Assembly: GCA_964546645.1 (NCBI GenBank)
Contig: CAZJKM010000082.1
Location: forward strand, 1-12,104
Direction of reading: 5' to 3'
Origin: A37T11 sp964546645
Lineage (GTDB): Bacteria; Bacteroidota; Bacteroidia; Sphingobacteriales; Sphingobacteriaceae
DNA: 12,104 nt
The first letter of the stretch is position 1, and each line of letters opens with the position of its first letter. Below the pieces are notes generated by a model. The model did not search any database, was not told where the DNA came from, and saw only the letters and a list, made by a program, of their open reading frames with translations. Shown here piece after piece: positions 10,501-12,104 of this stretch. The position numbers and the translations under genes are program-made.

Positions 10501-10585
10501 CAAATTCTCCCCTGCTTTTTTCCACAAAAGCCGGGGTTTGCTGCAGTTCTTCTAAACCTTTCCAATATTTCTTGTTGCTATCCAT
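7571..10585 (-). CDS. actB: ACIII subunit ActB, molybdopterin-oxidoreductase-like domain fused to iron-sulfur domain
   Basis: ActB carries electrons from the quinol site to the haems. The 1004-residue protein has two parts. Residues about 70-720 resemble the catalytic subunit of complex iron-sulfur molybdoenzymes, but in ACIII this domain binds no molybdenum cofactor, and I see no N-terminal Cys cluster for it. Residues about 745-985 are a ferredoxin-like domain with 15 cysteines in four groups: C758/761/764/768, C830/833/838/842, C862/868/872 and C918/921/948/952. Three groups of four and one of three fit three [4Fe-4S] clusters and one [3Fe-4S] cluster. The export signal is twin-arginine (R49, R50 in TPRRDFLKALG) and ends in a lipobox, LAAC at 65-68. 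This suggests a Tat-exported protein whose N-terminus is also lipid-anchored. About 48 residues precede the twin arginines. It starts 48 bases after actA. Confidence 0.97.
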   Translation of the reverse strand: MDSNKKYWKGLEELQQTPAFVEKSRGEFAESLPIENVLSEAGLSTKTPRRDFLKALGFGLGAVSLAACNRTPVHKAVPYLIKPEEVTPGIPNYYASSYNGQSVLVKTREGRPILIEANPAAKGLNCGTDAATQASVLDLYDMSKLQKPRYKGLDTEWDTLDKQVTAALTAAAAAGKQIRIVSSTINSPSGLAAIARFTEKYPTAKLVEVDAVSYAGIIKANRDSFGKAVLPHYRFDQADVIVSVAADFIGTWLSGEEHTQQYISNRDYKSLQKGRMSRHIQFEGGMSLTGTNADVRIAIKPSEEGPLLIALYNEITGSSLPGALTTNQKAQTALKLVAKELLQAKGRAVLVAGANDVAIQTITNAINAALDSYGATIDLDRPSYQFKGNDDDFATFLQEAGRGEVEVAFFLNSNPVYDYFDQKAVEEALGKIKFKVSFADREDETAAKADAIAPNRNYLESWGDGNALEGYYTVIQPTINPIFDTRQAEQSLLVWAEDQTDYYDFVRNVWETQILPGSSKTWKEVLQTGFEYKEGTAAATYSFSLALEGVTSAITARSNELAKDVEVQLYQSIALKDGKQGNNAYLQELPDPVSKVTWDNYAAINPKFAESLGLGEHSLVEVTGENGYTITLPVLLQPGQANGTVSIAIGYGRTHAGKAGNGVGKNAYPLAGLANGVVQFNTTATLKKAAGTYELAQTQTHHTIEGRNIVRETTFREYQKDPASGSGNHGTKHQTYDLWDKYESPGHKWVMAIDLNACTGCGSCIVACNIENNIPVVGRDEVRRRREMHWMRVDRYYTIEQDGNSYTKEDDIRSLDDLENVSVVHQPMMCQHCDHAPCETVCPVLATVHSSEGLNHMAYNRCFGTRYCANNCPYKVRRFNWFNYWNDSRFDNYLNNEFTQLILNPDVTSRSRGVMEKCSMCIQRIQAGKLQAKMEKRPLKDGDITLACGSACSANAIIFGDINDPESEVSKALRNERVYYILEEINVQSNIGYMTKVRNNTLDA

Positions 10586-10633
10586 TTAAGCGTTATCTAA
10601 GATGCGTATTTTCTTTGTTTAGTTTGTATATGA

Positions 10634-11929
10634 TTAATAGTGGCATTTACCACATTCCAGACCACCCATCATAGCTGCCGTTACTTTCTCACCCTTTTTC
10701 AGTTTGTCGTGGGCAGCGATCAGCTGGTCATAATAAGCATTATCCTGGTGGTTCACTTCCGTTGCCTGGTGGCAGTCCACACACCATTTCATCGTCAGCG
10801 GTGAATACTGATAGACTTCTTCCATGGTTTCAACCGGACCGTGGCAGGTCTGGCACTCCACACCGGCAACCGTTACGTGCTGCGAGTGATTGAAATAAGC
10901 GAAATCCGGCAGGTTGTGGACACGCACCCATTCAATGGGGCGCGGGTTGTTACCATATTCGCGGGTCTCGGGATTCCAATCGAGTGCACGGTATATTTTG
11001 GCAATCTCGGGAGAGGTTTCACCGCCGTATTTTTCCGAGCCGGTCACACCCTGGTGACAGTTCATACACACGTTAGCCGAAGGGATAGAGGCGTTTTTGG
11101 ATTTAAAGGCGCCTGAGTGGCAGTACTGGCAATCGATCTGGTTAACCCCTGCGTGCAGCTGGTGGGAGAACTTGATCGGCTGCACCGGCATGTAGCCTTC
11201 GTGTACACCCACATTCCACAGGGTCTTCCAGCCGGCAGCCCCCAGGAATACCGTCACCATCAATATGGCGAAAAACAGCAGTTTCTTGTTCTTAGCGAGC
11301 TTTTTTACCGTAGCCAGGTAATCTTTGCCGGACGCCTCTTCCTCTTCCTCCTGCGCCACGATCAGATCCTTATTTTTCAGGATCACTTTTTCCAGTGTAC
11401 CGACCACCCGGTTCAGGATGACAATCACCAGGAATGCCAGCACGATCACGGCAATCAGCCCCAGCAGCATGAAGTTGCTCACCTCACCACTACCCGCCGC
11501 AGCTCCTGCCCCGGCAGCTCCACCTTCCGCACCGGCTTGTGCACCGGCCGCTTTTTTATCTTCTTCCGCTTTTACATAGCCGATGATATTCCTGATATCA
11601 TCGTCGGAGAAAGTCGGAAAAGAGGACATCACCGTCTTATATTGCTCAAACAGTGCTACTGCCGTCGGATCACCCGCGGCAACCATTGCCTGGGAGTTGC
11701 GGATCCAGCTGATCAGCCACTCTTCCGAATGGCGCTCACTCATTCCGGCAAGTTCCGGCCCGAGTACCTTACCATATACTTTATGACAGGAAGAACAGCT
11801 CTTCTTAAACAGGACCTCCCCTGCCTTTACATCCTGAGCCTGCGCAAACGAAACCGCCGTGAGACCTATGACGGCCAGCACGGCTAACCTTTTCACAATA
11901 CTTCCGAAAAACAATAAGATATTTCTCAT
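10634..11929 (-). CDS. actA: ACIII subunit ActA, multihaem cytochrome c with N-terminal monohaem domain
   Basis: ActA is the multihaem cytochrome that carries electrons out of alternative complex III. Numbered from the ATG at 11929 (431 residues), it has a signal peptide ending near AQA|Q (residue 31). A class I cytochrome c domain spans about 34-124, with CSSCH at 45-49 and likely distal ligand M101 (VMSSFPTFSDDDI). An Ala/Gly linker covers about 127-148 and a helix 152-173. A charged loop with a run of Glu leads to a second helix at 216-235. The C-terminal pentahaem domain has CQYCH 267-271, CMNCH 288-292, CQTCH 359-363, CVDCH 383-387 and CGKCH 426-430, one residue before the stop. Two helices place both haem domains on the outer face. 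An in-frame TTG at 11947 would add six residues but is less likely than the ATG. It is the first gene after the promoter. Confidence 0.95.
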   Translation of the reverse strand: MRNILLFFGSIVKRLAVLAVIGLTAVSFAQAQDVKAGEVLFKKSCSSCHKVYGKVLGPELAGMSERHSEEWLISWIRNSQAMVAAGDPTAVALFEQYKTVMSSFPTFSDDDIRNIIGYVKAEEDKKAAGAQAGAEGGAAGAGAAAGSGEVSNFMLLGLIAVIVLAFLVIVILNRVVGTLEKVILKNKDLIVAQEEEEEASGKDYLATVKKLAKNKKLLFFAILMVTVFLGAAGWKTLWNVGVHEGYMPVQPIKFSHQLHAGVNQIDCQYCHSGAFKSKNASIPSANVCMNCHQGVTGSEKYGGETSPEIAKIYRALDWNPETREYGNNPRPIEWVRVHNLPDFAYFNHSQHVTVAGVECQTCHGPVETMEEVYQYSPLTMKWCVDCHQATEVNHQDNAYYDQLIAAHDKLKKGEKVTAAMMGGLECGKCHY

Positions 11930-12010
11930 ATTGAGAGCTTTATTCAATTTTTTACGAGTAAAACAAATGGGTAGGAGATAAAACGAGTTTTAACGCCTTT
12001 TTCCGACCGA

Positions 12011-12043
12011 CAAAAGTATAACTTATTAAGGGATCCCTGACAA
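12011..12043 (-). promoter_or_regulatory. Predicted Bacteroidota promoter for actA and the operon
   Basis: On the minus strand a perfect TAnnTTTG box (TACTTTTG, 12018 down to 12011) is preceded by TTG (12043 to 12041) with a 22-base spacer. This fits the vegetative promoter consensus known in Bacteroides and Flavobacterium: TTG or TTTG near -33 and TAnnTTTG near -7, with spacers of about 17-23 bases. Transcription would start around 12004-12007, leaving a leader of about 75 bases before the actA ATG. No comparable promoter was noticed in the short gaps downstream, so it may drive the whole operon. It is predicted by eye only. Confidence 0.6.
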
Positions 12044-12060
12044 TTTGATGACGCTAATTA

Positions 12061-12085
12061 GCAATTTATATTCATTCTAAATTGC
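12061..12085. repeat. Inverted repeat upstream of the promoter, possible regulator site
   Basis: GCAATTTA (12061-12068) and TAAATTGC (12078-12085) are exact reverse complements separated by nine bases. Three more outer pairs, TTA with TAA, could form past a two-base bulge on one side. The centre lies about 66 bases before the inferred transcription start, a typical place for an activator. There is no T-run beside it, so a terminator of an unseen neighbour is less likely. The A+T-rich content means chance cannot be excluded. Confidence 0.4.
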
Positions 12086-12104
12086 CCTAATATTTGCTGC
12101 ATCG

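Larger units (their letters stand above)
11948..12104. other. Upstream non-coding region of the act-cox operon
   Basis: These 157 bases are clearly more A+T-rich than the genes and hold no convincing reading frame. They contain a Bacteroidota-type promoter, a ten-base palindrome between its two boxes and an eight-base inverted repeat further upstream, listed separately. The stretch after the promoter, about 75 bases up to the actA ATG, shows no riboswitch-like fold that I recognise. Confidence 0.7.

Noticed and set aside
11117..11887. Open frame of 256 codons on the plus strand
   Set aside because: It is antisense to actA across its haem motifs; composition is His/Gln/Arg-rich without domain structure.
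11930..11947. TTG start for ActA, six codons upstream
   Set aside because: The ATG at 11929 gives a normal signal peptide, and no ribosome binding site supports the TTG.
12058..12102. Fourteen-codon frame on the minus strand open towards the right edge, possible tail of an upstream gene
   Set aside because: Too short to judge, A+T-rich unlike the genes here, and it overlaps the inverted repeat; a gene ending here cannot be excluded without more sequence.

Overview
The window is one tightly packed respiratory operon, read entirely from the minus strand (right to left). It encodes an alternative complex III (ACIII, quinol:cytochrome c/oxidase oxidoreductase; actA-actB-actC-actD-actE-actF) followed directly by an A-type haem-copper cytochrome c oxidase (subunit II, then subunit I) and the 5' part of a haem A synthase gene that runs off the left edge. 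Gene content and order, the weak Shine-Dalgarno signals, a TTG...TAnnTTTG promoter and the protein style all point to the Bacteroidota. A Chitinophagaceae-like member is my best guess from general resemblance; I could not test it by search. Base composition is about half G+C in the genes and clearly more A+T-rich upstream.

Layout in transcription order. 12104-11930: A+T-rich leader with a Bacteroidota-type promoter (12043-12011) and an inverted repeat upstream of it. 11929-10634: ActA, multihaem cytochrome c with six CXXCH motifs. 10585-7571: ActB, a Tat-exported molybdopterin-oxidoreductase-like protein fused to an iron-sulfur domain. 7538-6063: ActC, NrfD-like quinol-binding membrane subunit. 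6057-5521: ActD. 5528-4902: ActE, monohaem lipoprotein. 4883-3648: ActF, second NrfD-like membrane subunit. 3606-2269: oxidase subunit II with the CuA site. 2249-366: oxidase subunit I with haem a, haem a3 and CuB. 342-1: haem A synthase, partial. Gaps between genes are 5 to 48 bases, with one 8-base overlap (actD/actE), so a single transcript is likely.

How it works together (known for the families, not shown by the sequence alone). Menaquinol is oxidised at the ActC membrane subunit. Electrons pass through the iron-sulfur chain of ActB to the haems of ActA and ActE, and then to CuA of subunit II, directly or through a cytochrome c domain. Subunit I reduces oxygen to water and pumps protons. 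Haem A synthase makes the haem A needed by subunit I, which explains its place at the end. ACIII replaces the cytochrome bc1 complex in many Bacteroidota.

I found no evidence of a previously undescribed system. The points most worth a second look are variations on known parts: a sixth haem site at the N-terminus of ActA, two extra membrane helices and a low-complexity linker in subunit II, a Lys where subunit II normally has the Mg-binding Glu, His-rich N-termini on subunit I and ActF, a long hydrophilic loop in the haem A synthase, and the promoter-proximal symmetric DNA. No tRNA, rRNA, CRISPR, insertion sequence or broken gene was seen. No stretch over 300 bases lacks a gene.
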